Source: Pyrenochaeta sp. MPI-SDFR-AT-0127 (taxonomy: Eukaryota > Ascomycota > Dothideomycetes > Pleosporales > Cucurbitariaceae). Taken from it: 64,000 nucleotides of DNA. Under the pieces are notes generated by a model. That model was not told the DNA's origin, searched no databases, and saw only the letters and a program-made list of their open reading frames with translations. Position numbers and translations under genes: made by a program. Below are positions 13,251 to 23,077 of this stretch, piece after piece (position 1 is the stretch's first letter; each line of letters begins with the position of its first letter). Location of the stretch: contig JAGTJM010000015.1 of assembly GCA_020747015.1 (NCBI GenBank), positions 124,001 through 188,000 of the forward strand. Reading direction: 5' to 3'.

Positions 13251-13850
13251 ATGGCAAATTTCTGGCACAACCGAACAGCAGTCATCACAGGAGTTGCAAT
13301 CACACTTCTGGGAGCATTCTACATCTACCAGTCTCCATCCACAACCTTCACCATGCCGTCGACGAGTTCCAGCTCGTCAAACGGTGTCCCAGGCCTAGAG
13401 CTTAAGGTCTCTCAAATATCGCGAAACCCACCTTCGCTTCTCATTACCCTTAAGAACAACAACCCAGACACCCCATACACAGTCCTAAAATGGGGTACAC
13501 CGCTTGACTCTACAGCCTTGAACACTAGGGTATTCACGATAACCGACAAAGACAGTGGCGACGAGGTTCAGCAGTTAGTTTTACAGATCAACAGGAAGAT
13601 GCCACCGGCGCAAGAGGAGCTTGTCACCGTGGCACCAGGAACGGAAGAAGCCGTCGAGGTGGTATTTGACAAGCCGTGGATGCCAGAGAGGAGGCCTGCA
13701 AAGTACAAAGTCAAGGCTGAGGGCGAATTTAAGGGCGTTTGGGGAAAGTACGGGAGTGATGTGACAGAAGACGAACTAAACTCTTATATAGAGAGTCCTT
13801 TCAGCGGTAGGACATTCGCGACGGATGAGATAGTGCTTGAAGTGGATTAA
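13251..13850 (+). CDS. Small protein resembling the deuterolysin propeptide
   Basis: A single-exon ORF of 199 residues. A hydrophobic segment at about 10-26 (VITGVAITLLGAFYIY) could be a signal anchor; an internal ATG at 13344 would remove it. The body (about 45-199) has the layout of the M35 propeptide: a beta-rich stretch ending in LLITLKNNNPDTPYTVLKWG and then a pair of strands with VFTI, much as the deuterolysin precursor has VKVTVTNKGDKTVNLLSKG. No HExxH motif or protease domain follows. The gene is divergent from the deuterolysin gene, with 1.8 kb between them. Its role is unknown; a folding or inhibitory role on the protease is speculation. Confidence 0.75.
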   Translation: MANFWHNRTAVITGVAITLLGAFYIYQSPSTTFTMPSTSSSSSNGVPGLELKVSQISRNPPSLLITLKNNNPDTPYTVLKWGTPLDSTALNTRVFTITDKDSGDEVQQLVLQINRKMPPAQEELVTVAPGTEEAVEVVFDKPWMPERRPAKYKVKAEGEFKGVWGKYGSDVTEDELNSYIESPFSGRTFATDEIVLEVD

Positions 13851-14037
13851 GAGCCAGAAAAGGGCTGATATGAAATGTTTTTGATTGAAAATAATCTTCT
13901 CAAGTGTTCTAATCTTCCAGAAACTCCAAACTGCGTCTTCCAGGGGTAGGGGCCTAACGAGTGTTGCTGACGTGGGATAGTATACAAGGAAATAAGGATC
14001 GAGATCAACACTTGATCACAGAACCAAAGAAATCCAT

Positions 14038-14850
14038 CTAGAGAACAAGGGCAGCGGCAAGAATGCCACCAGCACCAACAGCCACCGCAACAGCTCCGGT
14101 AGGAATAGATATAGGAACACCCACACCTGTACTCAGCGCTCCAGCCGATACGGTCGCCGTCCGCAGACTAGAACTCGCAACCGTCCCGGTAGTTGTCGAA
14201 CCACTACTCGTAGCAACATAATTGCCACCAGCGGTAACAGGAACAGTATTCCGGATCCAAAAGCGGTCGACATCGGACTTTGAAAAGGTACGAGTGCGTG
14301 GTCCATCACCGTTACCCCAGACCGAAGGATCCAAACGGCCAGAAGCAGTGCAAGTAGCAGGACCAGACGCAATACCACCAGAGCCAAAAGTACATTCTTG
14401 ATCGAGGGCGAGGGTGGCTGTTACCGTGTAGTGCACAGCCCAGGTTCCCGCGCCCTGCGTGATTTTCCACGGAATACAACCCTCCAAAGCGGCGTTCCAG
14501 CCATAGCAGTCATCATCCCTTTTTTTAAAATTCAATTCGAAATCATTCAAAGAGCGTCGTCGATCACTATCTCTGACCCACCCTGTCACTCTAGCATCGT
14601 TCTCCCATCGACTCCTCGCACTCTCGATTACCCCAGAAACATGCGCTGACGCCGAGCTCGCGGCCGCAGCATTGGTCGAGCAGATGTACGAATACGTTGT
14701 CAGATCGTCTTGCTGCCCCAAGACGGTGACGGAGGGTTGCGCTTGAGTTACGCACCAGTCTGGGACGAGGACTGTTGCTGTGGTTGTTGACTGGGCGCCT
14801 GCTGTGGCTGCAAGGAAGGCGACGAGGGTGTAGAAGTTTGAGGTGTGCAT
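14038..14850 (-). CDS. GPI-anchored cell-surface protein
   Basis: 270 residues read as one exon. The signal peptide is MHTSNFYTLVAFLAATAGA. A Cys-containing N-terminal region and an Ala/Ser-rich linker precede a conserved block (CYGWNAALEGCIPWKI, then LDQECTFGSGG and GPATCTASGRLDPS) that I recognise from uncharacterised fungal secreted proteins. After it come a Ser/Thr-rich spacer and a C-terminal hydrophobic tail (AVAVAVGAGGILAAALVL), which fits GPI-anchor attachment. The protein is probably in the cell wall or plasma membrane. A small intron could lie between about 14512 and 14640, where a GTAATC donor and an AAAAAAAG acceptor exist; reading through is also open, so I kept one exon. Confidence 0.8.
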   Translation of the reverse strand: MHTSNFYTLVAFLAATAGAQSTTTATVLVPDWCVTQAQPSVTVLGQQDDLTTYSYICSTNAAAASSASAHVSGVIESARSRWENDARVTGWVRDSDRRRSLNDFELNFKKRDDDCYGWNAALEGCIPWKITQGAGTWAVHYTVTATLALDQECTFGSGGIASGPATCTASGRLDPSVWGNGDGPRTRTFSKSDVDRFWIRNTVPVTAGGNYVATSSGSTTTGTVASSSLRTATVSAGALSTGVGVPISIPTGAVAVAVGAGGILAAALVL

Positions 14851-16811
14851 GATGATGAGGCAGTAGGGGAAGTGTAGCGCGGGCGCGGGAAGTAGGGGTG
14901 GAAATTTGGCATATTTGCGGGTTTGGGCGAAGCAAAAACTTGGCTTTTGAAATGTCTAGTTGAGGCTTTGGAGGGGCTAAACTGTGCAATGTGTTGCGTG
15001 TCTGAGAATGTTTGATGTTTGAAAAGTCCGTATGAGGGTGAGCGGGCGGTGTTATATGCTGTGATGTCTGGGGATGCGCAAAGCTGTCTCTCTTCCAGCA
15101 CGCCACTTTTTCTCACAAACAACTAAATTGCCCTCGGATCCGGAGGTTTAGGGCAAGTATACAATTCACACCGCTCATAAAATGCACAATCTGCATGCAC
15201 CAATTCAGCATCAATCCAGCTGCATGCAAGGTACCTCATTAGTCGCGATTGTGGACTCGGCTCTTGTATGTAGTCCACCAGACGAGGTTTGGTCCTGTGC
15301 GTTGTAGAGCAAGCGTGCAGCCACAGCCGTCGTAAGCCCGGAGATCATTGGCGAAGCCTCCACAGTGCTGGGCATACCCCAGCTGAAGTGGGTTCAGCAT
15401 TGCAGATGGCGACATGTCAGCTTTGGTGGGCGAAGCGGTCTGAGTAGGTGACAGTGCAACGAGTTAGTGCAGGGCGCCTCGGGTCCGGGCAGCGATGGCG
15501 CTAGCACCATCGGACCCGACCCCAATACCTGTTCCTTCATTGGCTCCAGCCTCAGGAATGTATGTCGCGAGCGGATTGTTGCAAGCCTTGGTATCAATGT
15601 TTCCATGGCTATGGTTCAGTATGCTACATGACAGTTCTTGGAACTTCTTGGGGCTTCACGCCTTGCTGCATTGATAACGCGCCATGCTTCCGAGACGGCC
15701 ATGATATGGTAAATCCAGAGAGCGTAGACGCCCACTTTATTTACACCCAGCTCGTTGAGTACCCATTTCAATGCACGGCTAGCGCCCATATTCAGCAACG
15801 CCTAGCATCTCGCTACCCCAATGCGGCTGCATCCATCCAATCCATCCTACGTCCAAAGTACCATTCACCACTCCATGCGAGTGGCTGACCAGTCCTTTCC
15901 TAAAACGTTGAAAAGGAGCTCGACGTTGGTGCGCGTCCAAAGACGGCCTCGAGAGGTGAGTATCGCATACAGTACAAAGGGCAGCTAAACGGGCAGCTAA
16001 ACAATCTGCAGCTCTTCAAACAGGTTTTGAGGCAATGCAGATTACTTTAATTCCAGTCGTGCCGAAAATGGGTCCGCAGGCCAGGCAAATCCTCGAGCGA
16101 GTGCATTTCAGGCTGGCATTACTGGTCTCGACGAGCGTGTGCTATTATCGAGTCGCCAGCGTCAAGTTGGCGAGTCGGTAATGTGAGTGACGTGGATGAA
16201 GGGTGGGGAAACTGTCGATGCGTTTGCGGGTGGGTAGTTTTGCTTTCATGAGGTGAAGCTGGTACTTCACAAGGCGTCACTGGCCGAGATAGACGTGTAG
16301 AGACTTATGCGCCATTTTGTGTGTGTTGAGGAAGATTTTTTTTTCTTTGTTCTCTACTTCAGCGCCTTCAGCGCATGATGTTGTGAAGGTTGAGGTACAT
16401 GTGAGTCGTGAATCTTTGTCTCGGGCCTTTCCTGGAGTTTACCGCTCCTAGTCTCTCGATCGGCTGTCACACCAATATAAAGTTTAACCCATCCTTACAC
16501 AAAGCCATGGAAATATGCTGGCATTGGCTGGCAAGTTCCGTAGTCAAGGTGCTGCATTGGGCAAGTATGGTTATCACCAGGCCCAGCATTTGGGTTCGTC
16601 TCACCTGAGATAGACTGCGATCAGCAGATCGGTGGCCGACACCCCCTCATTATATATACCCGACTGCCCAAGACCACCCACGATGGTTCTCCCCAAAGTA
16701 CCTTGCCTCTTCGAAACCTACCAGCCAAACTGCAATTCTTCTTGACAACTACGACGAAATCGTCACCGCGCACATTCCGCACCACACACTGAACAACATC
16801 ACCCTCTCACA
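14851..16811. other. Long intergenic region without supported genes
   Basis: Nearly 2 kb. Minus-strand frames at 14591-15122 are leader sequence of the GPI protein gene, overlapping it in other frames. The ORF at 15562-15888 has no domain or signal peptide. A T-rich run is at about 16335-16350. The last 150 bases are C/A-rich, like a fungal leader. Confidence 0.5.
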
Positions 16812-17039
16812 ATGGAACGCACTCCATCACAATCGTCCACATCCTCGGCAAAGTCGAATAAATCCTTTATGGAGCGTGTTGAGAAGCCACGGATAGTGCG
16901 TGATACAATAAGAGCGACGTCCACCGCAGATACTGATCACATTGCAGATTCTATGGCGTATACTGCAACAATGCAAAATCCTATGAGCTGGAAACAGGTG
17001 CCAGGGTACTCAGGACTAGTCCAAGAGCACAATGAATGA
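16812..17039 (+). CDS. Possible small protein, uncharacterised
   Basis: A 75-codon ORF preceded by a CA-rich leader ending in CTCTCACA, a good fungal start context. The product begins MERTPSQSSTSSAKSNKSF, is hydrophilic, and ends with a block YTATMQNPMSWKQVPGYSG that looks structured. A candidate 52-nt intron (GTGCGT to TTGCAG) exists within it but would shift to a frame with an early stop, so I prefer the unspliced form. No family is recognised. It lies close to the 3' end of the convergent LIG4 gene. Confidence 0.4.
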   Translation: MERTPSQSSTSSAKSNKSFMERVEKPRIVRDTIRATSTADTDHIADSMAYTATMQNPMSWKQVPGYSGLVQEHNE

Positions 17040-17364
17040 GATAGGCACAAAAGAGCCGCGTGTACAGTCAATCGGGACCGAAAGTAGGCCTTACGACTAG
17101 TCTAAGCCAGCTGGTATATCTCTTCCGCTCTTTGAACGCAAGTACGGGCGAAACGAATGATGAAAGGGTACGTTGTGTAAATCGAGTATTAAGCTTGGTC
17201 CGCAGCAACTGGCGTTCTGGAGTTTCATCGAGTGCGGCCTTGGTTCATTACCCGAGCGCATCGAGCTTGTTGATATGAGACAATTAAACAACATTCACAA
17301 CATCTGTTACTGTGGCCTTGATATCTTGTCGCATTGCCAACTCTTGACGAGTCAGCAGTCTGAT

Positions 17365-20346
17365 TCAACCCCACTGAAACCTCTCTTCATCGAGTCTCGT
17401 GCCTTCTTCCCAACATTTGTCAACCCATCCGGCTCCCACCATCCTGGCCAGTCCTTTGATTTTTGTTTGCTCCATCTCTAAGTTTGATTCTGCACCTGGC
17501 ACCACAAAATGTGTGATACCTTCTGTGTCCTCGTCATCAACAACCTGTCCTCCGCCAAAGCGGATGAAGTTCTTGGCTAACTGAGCCTTCAATGCCCAAC
17601 CGGGATCCTCGTTGTCGGCTTGGAAAGCGACCTTGGTATTGCTGAACATATATGTTTTAAGGTGATCGAAAGATTCGCTGCGGTCCTCAAGTTGCCCCAA
17701 GAATTCTTCACGCCTGAACTTTGTGCGCCCTTCAGACTTCTTCATGCCTTCCAACAGTTGCCTCATCTCATCCACATCGGCGATATCGCGCGCATATGAG
17801 TCTCCATTATCGTCGACATTCTTCTCAAAGTCTAATTGATCATTGTCAAGCAGGTAAAACATGTGTCGATTTGGCTCGAAGGGGATCAAGTATGACAGTG
17901 CGCCAACGTCAATGTCGTTCTGCTTTATGCAGTCCTGAATCCACACTGGCTTGACGATATTATTCGTGTCGCGCTTCTCGAGCGACGCGACCTTGATAAG
18001 ACGTTTGTCGGCAATAATCACGAGGCCCTTTTCTGCTGAGTCGCGCTGCACAATCTTGCCTCCATTGGCCTTGACGAGTGCTTCTAGATCAGACTTGGAC
18101 TTCTTGGTTGGGTGAATTTGATCTGTCATAATGTAAAAGCTAAGGCCGTTAAAGACTTTGGATTCTGGGCCAGCGTATGGTGTTGTCACTGTCTCACTCC
18201 CTACTATTGTGAGCGGCTTTTTAGTTGTTCTGGCTTTTTTCCGTCTTGACTGTTCAATCTTGAACTCTTTCTCTTTCTCTGCGCGTTCCTTCTCCACGTT
18301 GTCCTTGACATCGTAGAATTCTTGAAGTGAAAGAGCCTGATCCCACCTTTTGTCTATACGCAGTTGTTTGAACCGAGGAAAGCGAAGGGTCAGGCCGACC
18401 CGGAACTTGTCGCTCGCTTCAACACTAGCAGCTTTGCACTCCACAACAACAGAGTCACTCGGCTTGATCCATTGATCAGGCCTCTCGTGTTGGCGATTCT
18501 GCTCATGGCCACCTAATTCGATAAAAGGAGGTGGTCGTCGCGGATCCCAGTCTTTCCATTTGCCTTCTGTGCGACCACGAACTGCGGCATAGTCTTCGCG
18601 ACTGAAACCACCTCCTACTTTGAAAAGCGAAAAACACTTTTCATAGTTTTTATCCCCAGGCTTCGCATCCTTGTTTATAAGCAGCGCACACAAAAAGGAA
18701 GAGTGAGCCCCCCCTCGGTGACCAGACCCGTAATATCCACCAACCACAATGCAGTCAAGGGACTCACCAAACTCAGACATGTACTCTGGCTTGACCTTCA
18801 TCCAGTCGTTGTTGCGTTGATTGAGGCGATACATAGATCGCGGGTTTTTCAATACCAGGCCTTCGGATGAGTTGGCAACAACCTTTCGCAGTGCTGGCTC
18901 GATCTCAGTGTATGAGCGCGCTTCAATGTACGGGTGGATTTCCAGCCGACGGTGGACACCTTTGACCGCACTCTCCAGAGCACGGCGCCGGTCACGGAGT
19001 GTGTATTGTGTAAGAAGCTTGTCGTTCAAATAGACACAGTCAAATACTCGAAACAGCGGCCGCTGTCCAGTTTCTTTATTAGTCTTGTTCTCCTTTTCTG
19101 ATATGGCTGCGGTCTTGAGAGTGCCGAACCCGACAATGTGGTCAACATCCATATCCCAAGTGATCATCTCACCGTCGAGTATGATGTTCCGGACATTCTT
19201 CCCAAAGGCGTCCTTGATGAATCGTGTCAGCGCCCCGGCCTCATCACCTTGCAGATGCTGGCCGTAAAGATATGCATAGTCTTTAGCCTTTCGCGACCAG
19301 AAACCGAAGAGCTTTCCACCGGGTGCCTCCGGATCTTCGATCATGTGAAGTTGCATTCGTTCACCGTCTAGCTTCTCTTCAATCCAGAAAGTATCGTCTT
19401 CGGGATTGGTCTGGAATCTGGTGACCATCTTATCAAAAGAGCCCACTTTGTCTTGAAATGCAGCTAACTGAGGTTGGAAGCACTGCATCAAGCTGAGCCC
19501 TGTATCCTCGCCACGAAGGCGTGTCTCGACATCATAGAGCTCCCAACATACGCGACGAAGGTTCGATGAAATGTTGAACAAAGTCTCCGCGTCTGGGTGC
19601 CAGATGTCGAGAATCGTTTTCTCAGTCGCTCCAATCTTCATCTGTCGAAGGATCATCCGAATGAGCCAGGTCATCTCTTCGGCGTTCATTCTTCGATAGA
19701 ATCTCTGAAAGATTTTAACCTGCTCGTCTTCTGAGCCTACTTGCGACAGCCTGTCTAATGCATTGTTGACGTCGGCAATGCTCATATCACTAAACTCGGT
19801 GCGCAGCTGTCGTGTAGACAAGATTTCATAGCAGCGTCCAGCAAAATCGCCGGCTGTAGATGCAGAGGCCTTGTAAAATTGGCCAGGCAGCTTCCAGTTG
19901 AGCATATGCTTAGCATCATCCGAGTCCTTGCTAATTTTGGTGAGTTTGATCAAGACTTTGGCAATGGCCTTCTCCTTCAAGCCATACATGGCTCGATCTC
20001 GGTCTTTCTCCGGTATGATCAGTCGCATCGCCGGGTAGAAGTCGTTTCCCACTTGTTTCCGCCAATTTGCAATGAATCTCTCGATGATGTTCCGCCTGGC
20101 TTCATGTGGAGACATGTTCGAGTGGCCGGTAGGTCCTACCCGCTTGCGCGGTCCAGGTGGCTGCTTTCTCTTCTGCGTGTCCATGAGCGGGTCAAATAAA
20201 TCGGTAAACAAAGTATGAAAAGGCAGCGTCTTGTGTAGGTTTATTGGCCGTGTGGGATATTTCTCGTCAAGCTGGCCATCGTGGCCGTACATGAGTGTAT
20301 TCTCGCGCACAGCATCAACATCGGGCATATCTGTATCTTCGGCCAT
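17365..20346 (-). CDS. LIG4: DNA ligase IV (non-homologous end joining)
   Basis: ATP-dependent ligase that seals double-strand breaks in non-homologous end joining, as a complex with the XRCC4/Lif1 partner in the nucleus. A single exon encodes 993 residues, the usual size. The N-terminal DNA-binding domain covers roughly 40-290. The adenylation motif I is EEKLDGERM, with the nucleotide-accepting Lys at about 325. Motif III-like (FRVFDCVYLND), motif IV (SEGLVLKNP) and motif V (DWMKVKPEY) follow in order. The C-terminus has two BRCT domains: the first at about 729-820 (ending VKPVWIQDCIK) and the second at about 900-993 (ending VGAGWVDKCWEEG). The linker between them binds the XRCC4-type partner in homologues. 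It is divergent from the Irs4 gene, with 366 nt between starts. Confidence 0.98.
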   Translation of the reverse strand: MAEDTDMPDVDAVRENTLMYGHDGQLDEKYPTRPINLHKTLPFHTLFTDLFDPLMDTQKRKQPPGPRKRVGPTGHSNMSPHEARRNIIERFIANWRKQVGNDFYPAMRLIIPEKDRDRAMYGLKEKAIAKVLIKLTKISKDSDDAKHMLNWKLPGQFYKASASTAGDFAGRCYEILSTRQLRTEFSDMSIADVNNALDRLSQVGSEDEQVKIFQRFYRRMNAEEMTWLIRMILRQMKIGATEKTILDIWHPDAETLFNISSNLRRVCWELYDVETRLRGEDTGLSLMQCFQPQLAAFQDKVGSFDKMVTRFQTNPEDDTFWIEEKLDGERMQLHMIEDPEAPGGKLFGFWSRKAKDYAYLYGQHLQGDEAGALTRFIKDAFGKNVRNIILDGEMITWDMDVDHIVGFGTLKTAAISEKENKTNKETGQRPLFRVFDCVYLNDKLLTQYTLRDRRRALESAVKGVHRRLEIHPYIEARSYTEIEPALRKVVANSSEGLVLKNPRSMYRLNQRNNDWMKVKPEYMSEFGESLDCIVVGGYYGSGHRGGAHSSFLCALLINKDAKPGDKNYEKCFSLFKVGGGFSREDYAAVRGRTEGKWKDWDPRRPPPFIELGGHEQNRQHERPDQWIKPSDSVVVECKAASVEASDKFRVGLTLRFPRFKQLRIDKRWDQALSLQEFYDVKDNVEKERAEKEKEFKIEQSRRKKARTTKKPLTIVGSETVTTPYAGPESKVFNGLSFYIMTDQIHPTKKSKSDLEALVKANGGKIVQRDSAEKGLVIIADKRLIKVASLEKRDTNNIVKPVWIQDCIKQNDIDVGALSYLIPFEPNRHMFYLLDNDQLDFEKNVDDNGDSYARDIADVDEMRQLLEGMKKSEGRTKFRREEFLGQLEDRSESFDHLKTYMFSNTKVAFQADNEDPGWALKAQLAKNFIRFGGGQVVDDEDTEGITHFVVPGAESNLEMEQTKIKGLARMVGAGWVDKCWEEGTRLDEERFQWG

Positions 20347-20712
20347 GTTGGGAACATGAAGGTAGTGACACCGGCTCTCTGCACGGGATTGTGGGACGGT
20401 TTGTATTTAAGGTTGCGACACGCAGCTGCCTGGAGAAGTCGCGATGCGCTCTACCGCGCTATCACGTGCACTGTCAGCCCGCATCCAGCTAGCAGATTAC
20501 CAAAAGCATCCCTTCAAGGGCCGTTTACGAGGCTGACATACGCAGCAGGTGATCCTGGAATCTTGGAATTAGAGGTCCACTTCACTTGTTTGGCCCGCCA
20601 GTTCTCTCGTTCATCTTACATGTACATGCTTCGTAAAGACGCTTCTCACATGAGTCGCACTCTCCCCTAGTTGTCACGTATATATCGTCTTCGCCAGTCC
20701 GATGGGCACTCA
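20347..20712. promoter_or_regulatory. Shared divergent promoter of LIG4 and IRS4
   Basis: 366 nt between two divergent start codons, so both promoters must lie here or overlap the coding ends. I see no clear TATA box. Confidence 0.5.
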
Positions 20713-22857
20713 ATGAGCTCCGCACGTAACCAGGCCGCCGTTCCGCAGTCCACCGGCGATACACAGTACAATGTCCGCGATGCCGCTCTCCGCGGCGCTT
20801 CTTTGGCCTTCTCCAAGCCGCCTGTGAAGCCAAAGCCCCAAACAAACACATATACTGGAGGGGACAATGGTGCTTTGCTGGCCGCAACGAAAGTAGGGGC
20901 GGGCCGGAATAGTGCTGCAGTTAGCCCTGCCGCTTTAAAGAGGGATTGGACAGGTGGGAGCGCGCGGAGCGTAAGCAGGCCAAACCTGTCGCCCATGCAG
21001 GCCACCAGCAATTCGAACAGCTCCAGCACGCTGGGTGTGCCTGACGATCACCTCGACCGCGTACCCTCCCCTTCAAACATCGCCGCCAGACTGGCGGCAG
21101 CTCGCTACAGCCCATTACGGCTGACACCCCAGGCTACCGCTACACCTATAATGAGCGAGCGGGACGTGAACGAGAGAGACGTCCTGCCTCCATCAGGCAG
21201 TGTAGGCAACGTGCTCGCAAGGCTTGAGCCTAGGAAGCCACAGCAGCAGCCGCGAAAGAGGAGGGACGGCCTGGAATCACCCTCGGGTTCGAGCATTGTG
21301 CAGAAAGAGGAGGGTGCCCAGCCTGCCAACGAGACCTCCATCCCACCTACATCGTCCCTGGTAAAGATGTTTGAGCAGAATCGACCCACTACTCCTACAC
21401 AGCCTTCCACAGCACCCCTCAACGTCGCTCAGAGCTCTCCGCCGCCTGTCCGTTCTCCCAAGCCGCAACGGTCATTCAAGTTACCGCCAGAGCCGAAAGA
21501 CCTTGTTCCACTACAGAGGGCCAAGACACAGAGTCCGCCGCCAGTGAAGCCAAAACCTAAGCACCAGATTGAGCTGCCGCCGCCACAATTCGCTGGCAGT
21601 GTCAATGACCGGGCAGACTTCAATACGCCCAAGAAAGATCCTCTAAAGTCTCCGGCGATCAAGCAGAAGCCAGTACAGTTGACAGCTATCCGAACCTCTA
21701 CTCCGCCTCCACCAAGACCACCTCCACAGAGGGGCTCTCGCACACGGCCTATTTCGCAGGACATGCCGCGTTCCACATCAGCTCACAGAAGGCTCTCGAC
21801 ATCCTTCGATAGCCATGGAACACCTGATTCACCCGTATCGTTCAAGTCGGCCAAAGAAGATCAGGAAGAGGAAGAAAAGCCTAAGCCCACTGTTCCTCCA
21901 CCACGGCGGTCAAACACACGTAAGCTTGACATGGCGCCTCATATTCAGCAACCTCAGACCACAACCAATAAAGTTAAACCATCAGCGCCTATAGCGATAA
22001 AACCACGAAATGAGGGCCAAGCCTCCCCTCTGTTGCGTCCACCAGAGCACTTTTCTCCGCCTCGACACCCAACGTCTGCGACAGGTTCATCGTCCCCTTC
22101 TGTATATCACAACAATTATCAGCGCCAATCTGTACAACAGATAACAAAACACATGACGGGGGAGTCTCTATCAAGCGCCATTATGGGAGCTGCCTTAGCT
22201 GCATCCTCCCGCAATGTCTCGCCAGCGCCACGTCCAATGTCTGTAGAGCCTCTCTTTCCAGCGCGCAAACATCATTATCATCATCACTCACCTTTTCACC
22301 GTTCGCCTTCGCCTCCGAAACAGTCGCCGCCAAAGTCTGGTAAGTTGCGCACAACGATGCGCAAGGAGCCTTCCTCATCTTCCGATGAGGATGAGAGCGA
22401 AAGGTATAAAAAGAAGGGTACTCGTATCATGGGCATAAAGGGACGGAAACATCCGAATAAACATCACGAGGGGACAAGAAAGCGGTGGCGCGATCAAATC
22501 ACTGAGCGGGAACGTAAACGGTACGAGGGCGTCTGGGCAGCTAATAAAGGATCATATCTGCTTCCCTCGCCTTCCTCGCCGAGTCGCACCCCGTTCGAGG
22601 ACGATCCAGCACTTGATATCCTCAATCTTTGTGTGCAAGAAATCTGGACAAGAAGCCGACTGCCAACGCATGTCCTCGAGGAGGTGTGGGATCTGGTTGA
22701 TGGCAGAGGTATAGGCAGATTGAGTAGAGATGAGTTTGTTGTAGGTTTGTGGTTGATCGATCAGAGGCTTAAAGGGAGGAAATTGCCGGTTAAGGTTAGT
22801 GACAGTGTGTGGGCAAGTGCGAGAGGTGTTGGGTTAAAGGTTCGATCCATAAGGTAA
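20713..22857 (+). CDS. irs4: Irs4/Tax4-type EH-domain protein
   Basis: Family members (Irs4/Tax4, 'increased rDNA silencing' proteins) regulate phosphatidylinositol 4,5-bisphosphate levels and cell-wall signalling. One exon gives 714 residues from the chosen ATG; an in-frame ATG at 20671 is 14 codons upstream. The start was chosen because the conserved N-terminal block (DAALRGASLAFSK) then lies at about residue 20. The centre is long, disordered and rich in Pro, Ser and Lys, with many PPxxRPP- and PxPKP-type stretches. A basic segment (KGRKHPNKHHEGTRKRWRD) precedes the C-terminal EH domain at about 600-705, where the EF-hand-like loop region LVDGRGIGRLSRDEFVVGLWL is clear. Confidence 0.9.
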   Translation: MSSARNQAAVPQSTGDTQYNVRDAALRGASLAFSKPPVKPKPQTNTYTGGDNGALLAATKVGAGRNSAAVSPAALKRDWTGGSARSVSRPNLSPMQATSNSNSSSTLGVPDDHLDRVPSPSNIAARLAAARYSPLRLTPQATATPIMSERDVNERDVLPPSGSVGNVLARLEPRKPQQQPRKRRDGLESPSGSSIVQKEEGAQPANETSIPPTSSLVKMFEQNRPTTPTQPSTAPLNVAQSSPPPVRSPKPQRSFKLPPEPKDLVPLQRAKTQSPPPVKPKPKHQIELPPPQFAGSVNDRADFNTPKKDPLKSPAIKQKPVQLTAIRTSTPPPPRPPPQRGSRTRPISQDMPRSTSAHRRLSTSFDSHGTPDSPVSFKSAKEDQEEEEKPKPTVPPPRRSNTRKLDMAPHIQQPQTTTNKVKPSAPIAIKPRNEGQASPLLRPPEHFSPPRHPTSATGSSSPSVYHNNYQRQSVQQITKHMTGESLSSAIMGAALAASSRNVSPAPRPMSVEPLFPARKHHYHHHSPFHRSPSPPKQSPPKSGKLRTTMRKEPSSSSDEDESERYKKKGTRIMGIKGRKHPNKHHEGTRKRWRDQITERERKRYEGVWAANKGSYLLPSPSSPSRTPFEDDPALDILNLCVQEIWTRSRLPTHVLEEVWDLVDGRGIGRLSRDEFVVGLWLIDQRLKGRKLPVKVSDSVWASARGVGLKVRSIR

Positions 22858-23077
22858 GAACGTAATTTCGGGAGGTAGTGATGAAAACGCATTGCAAGGT
22901 GTTGGGTTCGTGCCCTGCTGTAGAATTTAGAGATACCCATAGTCATTTGATTTCCTTGTCTTCCACCAAATTAATTTATATCTCTCTAAGTCTGCGATTC
23001 CTCTCTGCTTTACGTCGCAAGACCTCGCCTCCAAGCGACTCTTTAGATGATTCTTCATTCCCTTTTCTTCCCTTCTC

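Noticed and set aside
15562..15888. 108-codon plus ORF in the 14.9-16.8 kb gap
   Set aside because: No signal peptide, domain, leader or splice context; likely chance.
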